Under the pieces are notes generated by a model. It did no database searches and was not told the origin of the DNA. It saw nothing but the letters and a program-made list of their open reading frames with translations. The translations under genes and the position numbers were made by a program. Positions 20,849 to 31,864 of a stretch of 64,000 nucleotides of DNA are shown one piece after another. Source of the stretch: Dentipellis sp. KUC8613 (taxonomy: Eukaryota > Basidiomycota > Agaricomycetes > Russulales > Hericiaceae); contig NSJX01000032.1 in assembly GCA_002286715.1 (NCBI GenBank), positions 240,449 to 304,448 on the forward strand, read 5' to 3'. Positions within the stretch are counted from its first letter, which is position 1; each line of letters starts with the position of its first letter.

Positions 20849-21956
20849 TAATTTTTTACATACATACGTGTTGTGCGATTCCGACCGGCGTCGGGGGGCT
20901 GGCGGGATTTGGCTGGGCTCAGGGCGCAGTTAATGCAGGTCCTAAGGCGCGGGATCTGGCTGAACACTGAACGCAGGACGCAGGATGCGGTATCAGATCG
21001 CAGGATGCGGAATGGAGAACGGAGAATGAACGAAGAAAGTTTTGGGGTGTGCCCGTACTGGTACCCACACGCCATCATGTACATGTATCTTTTCATCTAC
21101 TGTAATGGGCGCTCGCCGCCCTCACCGTATGCGTATTTGAGTTTAACTTGGTCTCTGGCTTCGACTCCTCGTGCTCCTCATCTCGTCTTCTTTTCACTCA
21201 TACCTTTCCCATTCGCTACGATGCGCGCTGCTTTGCGCGGTTAGCAGGATCGACGGTGACCTGTATGAGTAGTCCCTTTGATAAGGCGGAAGATAGGCGT
21301 TACGGCGACTTCCTCCATGCAGCTTTCCCATCTTCGTCGCAACGGCGACTCAAAGCGTCCGCCAAGGCCAACCAGCCTCCCATCACTCGCTGCACACCTG
21401 ACCACACCCACAATCTAGGTCCGGCCGTCGTCCCAACTTTCCCATTCATATCGTTCGCCAGATCACGCAATGCACGCCCGCAAAAAGTTGAAAGGGACAG
21501 CGGGCCGCACTCGGCCGCGTCAGGACTGCATTTTCTAAGAGTAGTAGTTACACAAGACAGCGCTAAGCATTGACACACCCACCCACGATCGCGGGAGCAA
21601 GGGGGACAGACGGAGAGAGGATGAGAGGAAATCGTACTAGTACAAGCCGGATTGTGGAATGCCCGGGACTACAGGGCACGAGCCAGGGACGAAAACGACG
21701 AGTGCTGGGGGAAACGACAGGAATGGGAAACGAGTTGGTGTGGATGAGTGGGTCGACGACAAGAAAGGCATAAGAGATATAACAACAAGTAAAGGAAAAT
21801 AGAGAGAAAGAGAGAGGACGGCGTCGTGGTGTCTCATCGCTGGAGAGTGAGACGAGAGAGAAATGGAGTGGGATGAGACATCACGACCTATGGACTGCAC
21901 GACGCGTAAGCCGATGCACAGGCCAGAGAGAGAAGGCATCAACGTACTACATGAGA
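20849..21956. other. Convergent intergenic region
   Basis: It separates the 3' ends of the coiled-coil and RRM genes. A short imperfect repeat (CGCAGGATGCGG words) lies at 20970-21010. The rest is A/G-rich toward 21956, consistent with a C/T-rich 3' UTR of the RRM gene on the minus strand. No gene is recognised. Confidence 0.5.
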
Positions 21957-22899
21957 TTAGTAACCGGGAGTCCTGCCAAAGCTGGCCTGCTGGTAGTCGC
22001 CACCCTGGGCGCCATAGCCAGTCTGGGGAGGGTAAGAGCTCTGCTGGCCGTACTGCTGACCGTAGCCTACAACAACCGACGCATCAGCATCCATCAAGCA
22101 ATATCGACAACACACAACGAACCTTGCTGGCCACCGTAGCCGCCACCCTGCTGGTAGCCGCCCTGGCCTCCGCCACCGTAGCCTCCACCGCCATAGCCGC
22201 CACCTCCACCACGGCCGCCTGGTAAGCACGTCAATGAAAACCGGAAACAGGACGCGTGTCAGCTCACCACCGCTGTAGCCTCCGCCACCGTAGCCGCCCT
22301 GGCCTCCGCCGCCGTAGCCACCCTGGCCACCACCGTAGCCACCACCACCTCCGCCGCTGCCCTTGGCATTGGCGAGGTTAACACGAATTCTCCTGCCGTC
22401 GAGCTCCTGCTCGTTCAAGTTGTTGATGGCGGTGTCAGCCTCCTCGCTGGTGCTGTAGGTGACAAAGCCGAAGCCGCGGGAGCGACCAGTCTCGCGATCG
22501 CGCATGACGATCGACTATGCAAACACAAACGAAACACGGGTCAGCAAAGAGTCCACGACAAGTCACGATGATCGCGCCAAAGCTCAGGGGCGACCACAAC
22601 GACGAGAAGGACATGAAGCGCACATCGAGGATCTGGCCAAACTCGGAGAAGGCCTAAGAGAAGGGGACGGGGGCAGCAAAGGCATGGTCAGGATAAGCAA
22701 GGACAGGGCCGTCTGGCTAGGATGTCAGACTGACTTGGCGCAACGTGTCATCGGTCGTATTCCAACTCAAATTGCTATTCGGATAATATACAAAACAAAA
22801 CATCTATCAGTCGCACACTTCCCCCAGCGGGCAGGAGAAGCGCGTATGAGCGAGAACACAAGCCAACACGACTGACCCAACGTAAACCTTTGCAGACAT
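21957..22899 (-). CDS. Glycine-rich RNA-binding protein with one RRM
   Basis: Start MSAKVYVG at 22899, continued over introns as [23 protein letters not shown] and [23 protein letters not shown]2 (VYVGNL) and RNP1 (RGFGFVTY) are intact, followed by [14 protein letters not shown], which closes the RRM. The C-terminal part is a Gly/Tyr/Gln-rich tail of GGYGGG repeats interrupted by two introns and ending FGRTPGY. It corresponds to the small cold-inducible/GRP type (about 160-170 residues), which binds RNA and affects stability and splicing under stress. The introns within the Gly-rich repeats allow in-frame splice variants of tail length. This is inference. Confidence 0.92.
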
Positions 22900-23104
22900 G
22901 ACTGGGACTGGGACTGAGGACGGGGACGGGAGAAGCGGAGAGGATTAATACAAGCAAGCAAGCGGGGATCCTGTACACGAGACCGGAACGAAACCGAGAC
23001 CAGACGAAACTCCGAAGGGGACGGGACACGGGAAGAGACTGGGTCGAGGCGAGGGAGAGACCAGTAGTGGACCTTGGGCACAAAAAACGCCGCGCGCGCT
23101 GCTC

Positions 23105-23111
23105 TTATATA
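23105..23111 (-). promoter_or_regulatory. TATA box, probably of the RRM gene
   Basis: TATATAA on the minus strand lies about 206 bp upstream of the ATG at 22899, leaving room for a long leader, as is common for this gene class. The 22900-23495 interval otherwise holds no recognised gene; its long frames are chance. Confidence 0.5.
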
Positions 23112-23495
23112 CACGTCCCCACACTTCCAGCTCCGCTCCAGGCTCCGGTCTGCCAAACCCGCATCAACAACCCCCGTTTTTAGGGGCAGCGGCCCCGGCC
23201 ACCCGCACGGACCGTGCGCGCTTCCAATTCCAAGGACACCATCCAAGGACAGCGCCATCCAATTCAAATCTCTCCAAAATGTGTGCAAAATATACAGGTA
23301 TGCAGGAAGCCAGCAGACAGAACAAAGAGAGCAGGTCAGAAAGGTAGCTATGGACAGAATTACTAATGTAGCAGAGGGGGTCATACGGGAGTCGTCGAAA
23401 TCGTCGTGATATAGTGGGGGAAAATAGATCGTGAAAATAGATCGCAGGGCGCAAGGCGGCGCGAGAAGCAGACGCGAAGGCAGGACGAGGCACGT

Positions 23496-26400
23496 TCACA
23501 CGAGCGTGCTCTTGCGCTTCTTCTTGTCCTTCTTCTCCTTCTTGCGCTGTTCCTTGTCCTTGTCACCCTCGCTCTGGATGCTGGGGTTCGGGCTCGCGGT
23601 GCCCTGCGGGGTATCGTCCTTCTTCGAGCTCGAGCCCTCGCGCTTCAGGCCGGGGACGAGCGACGCCGCGACGGACGCGACGCTGCTCTGTCTGCGGCCC
23701 GAGATGGAAATGCGGCGTGCGAGGCGCTGGAAGTTCTGGGACGAGATGCGTTTGCGCTTCGGCTCTGATTCGGGATCCGGCGTGCCCGTGCGCGGCGGCG
23801 TGGACACCTCCGGCACGAACGTGACGCCGGGGCTAGACACCGACGGCGCCTGTTGCGACGCTGCATCATCCGAGGCGGGGAACGCGACGGGGTTCTCAGT
23901 GGGGAAAGCAACAGGCTCGGGGGCAGATACGACCTCGGGCTCGTCATCAGAGGTCGGGAAGGCGACGGGGGCGGGCGCGGGAACAGGCGCTGAGTCCTCA
24001 GGCGCAGACACAGGAATAAGCTCTGGCTCCGCGACAGGCGCCGGGTCCTCATTGGCTTCCTCGGCGACTTGGACAGCGGCGGGGATAATGTCGGCGGATT
24101 CTACGACCTCCGGGGTCTCCTCGGTGTCGGGGGCGGGGGCGTCCTGCTCAATTTGGTAACCAGAGACGGGGTCCTCGGTGGCAGAAACCTGGTCGGCCCA
24201 CATGGACGCGAAGAGGCCGTTCTGGTCGAGAAGCTCCTTGTGACTGCCCTGCTCGACGATCTGGCCGTCCTTCAGGACGAGGATCAGATCAGCGGACGCG
24301 ATGGTCTGCGCGGATATTAGCTTTGCACGACAGAGACAAATACACCACATACGGATAGACGGTGCGCAATCGATAAGGACGAGCGGCCGCGCATCAGGTT
24401 CTGCAGGGCCTTCTGGATGTCGCGTTCAGTGGACGTATCGAGCGCGCTACGGAACGTGTCAGCTGGACCCCAACACGAGGCTAGAAGACGCGAACCTGGT
24501 GGCCTCGTCCAATAGCAGCACGGGCGGGTTCTTCAGCAGCGTTCGCGCAATCGCGACGCGCTGCTTCTCACCGCCACTAAGCCGGATGCCTCGCTCGCCG
24601 ACCTTGGTGGCGTACCCATCCGGGAAGTTGGCGATCTTGTCGTGCATCTGCGCGGCCCTCGCTGCCTCCTCGATCTCCTCGTGGCTCGCACCGAACTTGC
24701 CATACCCGATGTTGTACTCGATGCTGGCATTGAACAGCACGGAGTCTTGAGGCACCACGCCGATGGCCTTGCGCAGGCTCGTCTGCGTAACATCACGGAT
24801 GTCCTGTCCATCAATTGTAATCCGGCCCTCGCCCTCCTTCAGGTCGTAGAACCGGTACAGCAGGCGCAGGATCGTTGACTTTCCTGCACCAGACTCACCC
24901 ACGAGTGCGACCGAGCTACCCTTGGGCACCGTGAACGACACACCCTTGAGGGCAGTCGACCGTCCGTCGTAAGAGAAGCTGACGTTCTCAAACGAAATCT
25001 CGCCCTCGCTGACAATGAGATCAGGCGCGTTCGGCTTGTCGTTGATCTCCGTGGGCTCGCTAAGCAGTTTCAGCAGACGCTCAGTGTCAACGAGCGACTG
25101 ATTCATCGACCGGTAGATGTAGCCCAGGCTGTTGAGAGGGCCATAGAGCTATTCCAATCAAATGAACACATTGTCTCATACTGATAGGAATGAACTTACC
25201 TGAGCGAGGTATGTAATGAAGAACACGAAATCGCTGGGGTCCAGGAGACCAGCTGTGACACGCGATGCGACAATGAACGATCCAACCAGAAGTCCAACGC
25301 TCTATCCAAGGCGTCAGAAAACGATTCGGTATGAAGACGCGCTAAACTTACAATGATCAGGTTCTGGACCAAGTTGAGGAGGTTGAGGGACACTATAACA
25401 TATCCGATTTAATTTCCACCAATTCGAATCAAAGGAAATGAACGCACGCATGACGCGATACTCCAGCGCCTGGTACTCCCGAATAGCCTCGCGGTACCTC
25501 TCGCCCTCATGCTCCTCGCCATTGAAGTACTTGACCGTCTCGTAGTTGAGCAGGCAATCCGTATGGATCCCACGCGTGACCACATCGCGCTCGTTCATCT
25601 GCCTCCGCAGCTTCGTGCGCCAGCGGGTAAGAATGACACTTGCAGTTACTGTAATCCAGGTTAGCCGAGGGCCCGTGTATGCCGGATATGAGGCGTACCA
25701 TATGCGAACATGACAAAGAAGATAACGACGGCGAGCGTCCAGTCGAGTTTGATCGTGAATACAACAAGCGCAACAATGATATCAAAGAACGTCGGGACGA
25801 CACTGAACAGAATGAGCTGCACACGTAAACGGGGATCGTCAGCCCCATTTCCAGCACACCCGAGCATGACTCGAAACACACCTCGAGAGTATGATTGATC
25901 GCAGCGCCCCGATCCAGGATGCGGAGCACCTCGCCCGTCTTGCGGTGGGTGTGGAACGCGAACGACAGATTGAGCAAATGGTTGAACGACAGCTGCGACA
26001 TCTCGCGATCCGAGTACTGCATGACGGGCGCCCACAGCGAGTCGCGCACGGCGCCGAGCCCGCCGCTGCTCTGCAGGAAGCGCAGCACGACGTACCCGAG
26101 GAGGTACGGCCACGGCGAGCGGCCGTCGCCCTTCTCGAAGATCGCGATGAGCTCCGCGAGCACGAGCGGCACCGCGAGGTTGACGAAGCGGCCGACGACG
26201 AGCAGCAGGATGCACAGCACCGCGAGGAGCTGCAGCGCGCGGCTCTTCGACGGCCAGAGGTACGGCGTGATGCGGCGCAGGCGCGCCCAGATCTCCGACC
26301 AGGACGGGTCGAGGTTGATGTCCTTGTCCTTCGAGCTGGGCTTGAGCGGCAGCTGGCGCGAGGGATCGGGCGTGTGCGCACGCGTCGTCGGCCCCGACGC

Positions 26401-27183
26401 GGTATTCGGCGCGGAGCCGGTGCTGCGGAATGTGCCGTACTTGCTCGAGTCTGCAGGCGCGATGAGGCCCGTCGACGCGAGCGGGGGCTGCAAGAGCGAC
26501 GTCGTCGGGGCGGCCTCGAGTCCATCTGCGCTAGCCACGGGCGTGTATGCAGTGCGCGGGCTGATGAGCGCGAAGAAGAGCGGGACGAGCACGAGCACGC
26601 GGAGCGTGGGGAAGACGAGGTGGAGCAACGGCTCGAGGGGAACAGGAAGGTGGTACCGGCCATGCGTAGCTATAGATCGACATTAACATCGAGCTACATT
26701 AGACGAATGAGGGTACGCACGAGCTTTGGGCAGGTAAACGCCTGCGAGCACCACCTGCGCAATGTCGAGGACCAGCGACGCAGTGACGGCGGCCTTCAGG
26801 CGGCGCAAAAACCAGACAGGCACACCGTGGATGTCCTTCCACGCGCCGAGCGCAGCGAGGCCGGCGAAGCCGACGAGACCCACGAGGGTGTTGACCTCGA
26901 TGCCGGTGTTCTGGGGCCATGTTTTGGTGACGACGGCAAAGACGACAAAAGTCAGTCCATCGAGGAAGTAGGTGAGCGCAGCGAGAGTAAGGAGAGAAAG
27001 TACAAGAGCGCGGCGGGGCGTGCGGGTCGCGACGACGACAGAGGTGATGGGAGACGGCGAAGGGGGCGGGGGCGGGCGGGCGGGTAGGAGAGAGAGCGCG
27101 GCGAGGAAGACGAGAGCAGGAGAGACGACGCGGAGGACGAAGAGCGCGATGGGGAGCGCGGGAGCAGCTGTAGCCGCTGTCAT
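23496..27183 (-). CDS. ABC half-transporter of the HMT1/ABCB6 type
   Basis: Many exons. The N-terminal 160 residues contain several hydrophobic helices (extra TMD0-like domain), followed by a hydrophilic linker, a six-helix ABC transmembrane domain ([19 protein letters not shown] onward; conserved [14 protein letters not shown]) and one nucleotide-binding domain. The latter shows Walker [11 protein letters not shown]-loop VPQDSVLF, signature LSGGEKQR, Walker B VLLLDEAT and H-loop SIAHRLSTI. This N-terminal extension plus one TMD-NBD unit is typical of vacuolar heavy-metal tolerance factor HMT1 and ABCB6. A mitochondrial Atm1 type is less likely because there is no presequence and TMD0 is present. 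After the NBD there is an unusual tail of about 250 residues, rich in Pro, Ala, Val and Glu with repeated VAFPT units, ending in a Lys-rich stretch (23496-24250). Start chosen at the first ATG in frame, [11 protein letters not shown]. Confidence 0.92.
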
Positions 27184-27815
27184 GTCTGTCGCCGTCGCAG
27201 ACGACGTCGAGGTCGTGAGGGTCGTGAAAGAAAAAGAAAGGCGGCGCGTGCGAAAGGCTGGCGGGCCTGTGTTCCTTATGAGCTTATCACCGCGCGGCTG
27301 CCGGCACCATCACCAACGGCTAAAGCTTTCTCTTCACCACAAGTCACATCCCGAACCCTTTATCGCGCCATCTCTGACGGCTCATCCCTCTTTTCAGCCT
27401 AAACAAGTCCTGCTCGCTGTCAGAGACGTCCGCGACGCCCCCATACCACCAGCTCTCCATCCTACGCGTCACGCGCCCGCCACGCGTTTGCCAGCAGGCT
27501 GCCCCATCAGAGAAGCCGCCCTCCGAGACACACAACATGCTCGGAGCTCGCATGCTCGCGTTCCTCAACTGATAGATAGATAGCAATGCCTGCAGGCGGA
27601 GAGCGATGCACTACATGATACATGGGCCCCCTCGTGATACTCCAGCAGAGTCCAAGAGCCGGCGGTGCACAGCGCGCACGCCCCTCATCTCCACGCGCCG
27701 CGCACGAGCCGGCCTTTTCAAGCCTGCTGAAACAGGAGACGCGAGGTGCAAAGAGCGAATCAGCGATCAGCGGTGCACCATACGGCAGATGCGCCCCCTC
27801 GCACTCACCTCGCCG
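27184..27815. other. Intergenic: upstream region of the ABC transporter gene
   Basis: No RNA gene or protein domain is recognised. A short GATA tract (GATAGATAGATAG) occurs at about 27571. Confidence 0.4.
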
Positions 27816-28145
27816 CTACCGTGTCGCTGCGGACACCTCCGAGCCCGAGTCCGAGTCAAGCCCCGTGAGGACCTCCGTGAGCTTGTTCCGCAGCTCCTCG
27901 ACGCGGTCGCCCTGCGTCTCCACGTCCCCCCTGTCTCGCAGCCGGATCGCGCTCCGCGCCAAGCGCACGAACTCGCGGGAGCGTTCCAGCGTGGCGTCGA
28001 CTGTCGCGTGTTCCGCGGACGGCTCGGTGGGCGTGAGGACAGAGGAAAGGTCGATATCCGATGCACGCAGGAGCGCGAGGTCTCGTAGAGTGTCCTCGAG
28101 AGCAAGTGGATTTGCTTTCGCTTTCGCTTGTGCCTTGGAAGACAT
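27816..28145 (-). CDS. Small helical protein of unknown function
   Basis: A single-exon frame beginning MSSKAQAKAKANPLALEDTL at 28145 gives 109 residues. A longer frame up to 28286 exists, but its extra part looks unlike protein and the Lys/Ala start is more credible. Predicted by eye as mostly helical: LEDTLRDLALLRASDIDLSS, then ERSREFVRLARSAIRLRDRG and RVEELRNKLTEVLTGLD, ending in an acidic Ser tail. The heptad-like Leu spacing suggests a short coiled coil that may pair with a partner. I do not recognise the family. Confidence 0.65.
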   Translation of the reverse strand: MSSKAQAKAKANPLALEDTLRDLALLRASDIDLSSVLTPTEPSAEHATVDATLERSREFVRLARSAIRLRDRGDVETQGDRVEELRNKLTEVLTGLDSDSGSEVSAATR

Positions 28146-28444
28146 TGTATGGACGCTAGCGCAATGAGCGTTGCTACCAAGGGGTACTGCGATCGGGCAT
28201 TTGTGATTGGCTACATAGAGTTCCACGAGGTCTCCGGGGTCCAAAGCCAACCCTGACCCAACAATGCACAGTAAACTGGTCCCCACATTCCACGAGTTTG
28301 TTGATCAATCCTGTAGAGCAGAATCAAATGCCCCCTCCACTTTCCATAAAATTGCAAAACACCAATAATGATACGTATCCAAGACACATGATAAGCTACA
28401 GTGCAAATGCTCGGCTCCGCCCACTATCCAATGCAAACCACCCG

Positions 28445-31307
28445 CTAAACATCGCTATACGCAAACAAATCCAACGAATCATCCGACGGCGCAGCGTCCG
28501 CCGTCTCCCTCACCCGTTTCTCGCGACCTCCCACAGATAGATTTTGACTCAACCTCCGCCTCTCCTCATGCAAATCCGTCCGATGCATCTGCGCATCCTT
28601 CAAGATCGACGCGAAATTCGACAGTCGGGGCCCCACTCTCACTTTCACCGGCGTCGGCGCCGCGTGCACCTTCCTTGTCTCTCGTCGTTCGCATGGCGTC
28701 GGTGACAAGTTCCGCCTGCTGATGCGACGCCGCACGGGGGCACCGTAATCCCCGTCGCTGTCCGTGTCGGCATCTTCAGTGTCTTCCCTAGCGGGGGCAT
28801 CGCTATCGCTGTCCGTGTCGCAATTCGATCCAGGTTCCCATGCTTCTGACTCGATATACTCGCTAGGCGAGGACGAGCGCGATTCCGCGATCCTGCGGCG
28901 CTTGGGGGCGGGAGATGGTGTCCGCGGACGAGTACGCACCGGCTTTCTTGGTGAAAGCAGCAGCGGATCGTCCTCTTCGTCATCCTCTTCGTTGTCGTCG
29001 CTAGCGACTTCGAACTCTGGTGTCATGTTACGTCTTCTTGACACAAGCTCTGGCGTCTCCTCCCTCGACATAGATAATGGGGTCCTTGATCTCCTCCTAG
29101 ATACCGGCGCAGGCGTTTTCGACCTTGCCTTCTTCCTTTTCTTCGACTCCCTTGACGATTCAGTCCTCGAAGATTCGGTCCTCGAGTATTCGGTCTTCGA
29201 AGATGTGGCCCTCGAGCTCGAAGACGTGGGCCTCGAGCTCGTAGATGTCGACCTTGAACTCGTAGATATCGTTCTTGAACTCGCAGACGTCCTCCTCGAA
29301 CTCGTAGATGCCGTCCTCGAAACCATAGACGCCGGCCTCGAGCTCGTCGACGCCGATACCGACGAAGCCTGCGAAGGCGAAACACCTCTCCCCCTCCTCG
29401 ACCTCGCCGGCCTAATCTCATTCCCGCCCTCCGCCTCCCTCCTCACCCAACATCCAATCATATCCTCCCACACCCACCCCTCACCCCCGCCAACCGCGCC
29501 CTCGCCATACACCCTCTGCTCCGCCTCGCCGACCGCATCCATCAGCTCCGCGCGCGCACGCTCGCGGTCCGCGACGCCGCCCACGTCGTCCGCCTGCTCG
29601 AAGTGCCTCAGCGCGCACACCCAGAACGCCGCCTCGAGCGCGTGCAGCGCGTGCGCGCGCAGTGTGTCTGCGCACGAGCGGAGTGCGCGCAGTGCGGTGG
29701 TGAGAGATGGTGTGCGGGGTTCGGGCGTGGCGAGTGCTGGGGTTGTATCGGGGGAGAGAGAAACGGAGGAGGCGGGAGGGGTGTATGTGGAGGTATGGAA
29801 CAGCCGCTCGACGAGCTCGTCGCACGTCGCGGTCGCAGGCTGCACTTCATGCAGGAGACCAGTCAGCGCAGCCCTGTCGTCTGGTCCGAGCGCGGCGAAC
29901 CGTGGTACCGTAAGGCACTGCACGGCGATGCACACCAGAACGCTCTGTACGTCCGACGCTGCGACGCCTCCGCGGCAGTGATGCAAACCCGCGTCGCGGG
30001 CGCGCACGACAAAGTCGACGACGACCTGGTAATCTTCATGCTGGTCCGAATCGACGCCTACACCATCGTCACCATCGTCACTGATGAGGACGTCACAGTC
30101 TGCAACCGTGCGCATCCACTTTGCAAGACGCTCCATCAGCGCGGCCTGCGGGTGCGCGGGCCTCCCGTTCTTGACATACGACGGCTGCGCGTGCACGCCG
30201 TCGATGCGGTCCCGCTGCCGCTTTCTCGCCACGACGCCCGCAAGGACGTCCACGACACCCACGAACGCGCCGAAATCACGCTCGCGCACGTCGCGGACGA
30301 GCCGCGCGACGGACTTGCATGTCCATGCATATGGCGACTCGGTCTCTGCGAGCACGTCGTCCAGGATGCGCATGAAGGCGCGCTCAGAGAAGAAGGATCC
30401 GCGTGTGATATCCGCGGGCGCGTTCGAGGTCCAGAGACGGTGTAGGGTGCGGAGGTAGGAGGAGTGTGCGGGGTGGCATATGGGAGGGGAGTGTGCGGGC
30501 GAGCGGTGCGCACCGAGCGCGACACTCAAAAGCGCTGTCAGAAGTGTGTGTGCAGCGCGCGGAAGTTTGTAGGATAGCGTTTGTTCGAGGAGGACGTTGA
30601 GGAGCGTGGGGTGGTGCGGGCAAGTGTCCAAGATGATACTGAGAGCATGTGAGACAAGAGTCCATCTACCGAACCACACCATCGTCAATCAATGAGCACG
30701 GAATAGATAAAAAATCAGAGCGAAAGACATACCGCCGCACATCGCCTTCAACAGCCTCGTACAATTCATTCACGACCTTCATTTCAACTTCCTCGCCCTC
30801 GCCGCCCTCGCCCTCCTCCACCGCGCGCTCCACCTCCCCCTGCATATTCTCCCCCACCACCGCCGCGCACATCGCCATCAGACTCCCAACTCCCCCTCGC
30901 GCACCCTCTCCCAGATCTAAATCCACCTTCTCACCCTCCTTCCCCTGTCCCGCCCTCGCCTTCTCCTTCTCCTTCCCCAGCGCCGCCTGGAGCACATTAC
31001 CCCACGCATCAAGTACATCCCACACCTTGCGCGCAAGCTCAAGTCTCCCCTGCAGCCGCATGCGCGTCTCCGTGCGCGCGAGGATGACGCGCGGCGGCGG
31101 GATGCGCTCGAGCGGCGCGACGCCGTCGTCCGCCCAGCTCGGCGCGCGCGCGCTGCCGTACGTCGTCACCGCGCACCCCGCGGACGTTGCACTCGCGGGC
31201 AGCGCGGCGAGCACGGTGCACTTGTTGCGCAGCGGGCGCAGGAGGCGGTGGATGCGCGAGACGGCGAGCGCGTGGTTGGTGTGTGCTGAAGACGAAGAGG
31301 GTGGCAT
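28445..31307 (-). CDS. Large protein of unknown function with Ser-Arg repeat region
   Basis: Two exons (31307-30733, 30638-28445) join to 923 codons with the frame conserved. The N-terminal 600 residues look helical and folded (for example WDVLDAWGNVLQAALGKEK, RIILDTCPHHPTLLNVLLEQ, FMRILDDVLAETES), suggesting an armadillo/HEAT-like or other alpha-solenoid body. A tract of imperfect STSSRxTSxSSR repeats follows at about 29180-29370, then basic KKRKKARSKTPAP nuclear-localisation-like clusters, acidic stretches and a conserved-looking C-terminal motif LSNFASILKDAQMHRTDLHE. A nuclear role is plausible from the basic and acidic clusters, but no domain is recognised. Confidence 0.8.
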
Positions 31308-31864
31308 GCCGGTGCCTTCGTTCGCGCGGGTTCAGATGGTGTTGCAGTAAATATGTTCAGAATCCAGGTCGTGTTGAGATTGGGCTATCGCTGGAGGAGG
31401 TCGGCGGTGTGGTGGAGGCGCATGAGTCCGAGTCGCGGTGTGCGAGTCGCGGTTCAACGTTCAATTGCGAATGGAGGCGAACAAAAGGCAGAACCAAAGA
31501 CGCGGCGGCTACACGTGACCGCGTCACGGGCGGCAATGTTTTATTCGAATTTCACCCCGTTTTCTTCTCCAAGCAGCATCAAGAGGAGACTGGAAAGACA
31601 GCCGAGGTCGGAGGAGTGTCAACAAATCCAAAGCCTACATATATACAAGCCAAGGCGACCGTGACACCGGCACGGGGGCATACATGATATCGTTAAGTAA
31701 GTTTACCATCCGGACAGCATTACTACAACCGAGCCGAGTCCATCGTCATCTCTCCACGACCACGACAGAGGCGTACCATACCATACAATACAGCTTCGAG
31801 CAGCGAGACAAGGGTCAAGATTAAGTTCCACGTCGTGAATGAGTCGGAAAAAGGTCGTCATAGC
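31308..31864. other. Intergenic region
   Basis: It lies between the start of the 922-residue protein gene and the 3' end of the RING gene. Nothing is recognised. Confidence 0.5.

Noticed and set aside
18133..20933. Frames of 423 (minus) and 418 (plus) codons
   Set aside because: Shadows of the 1094-codon coiled-coil protein; composition mirrors its repeats.
22767..23384. 205-codon minus frame upstream of the RRM gene
   Set aside because: It overlaps the RRM first exon and promoter, lacks domain signals and is interrupted by the TATA box region.
25891..27087. 398-codon plus-strand frame
   Set aside because: Antisense to the ABC transporter exons; it crosses introns and has no domain.
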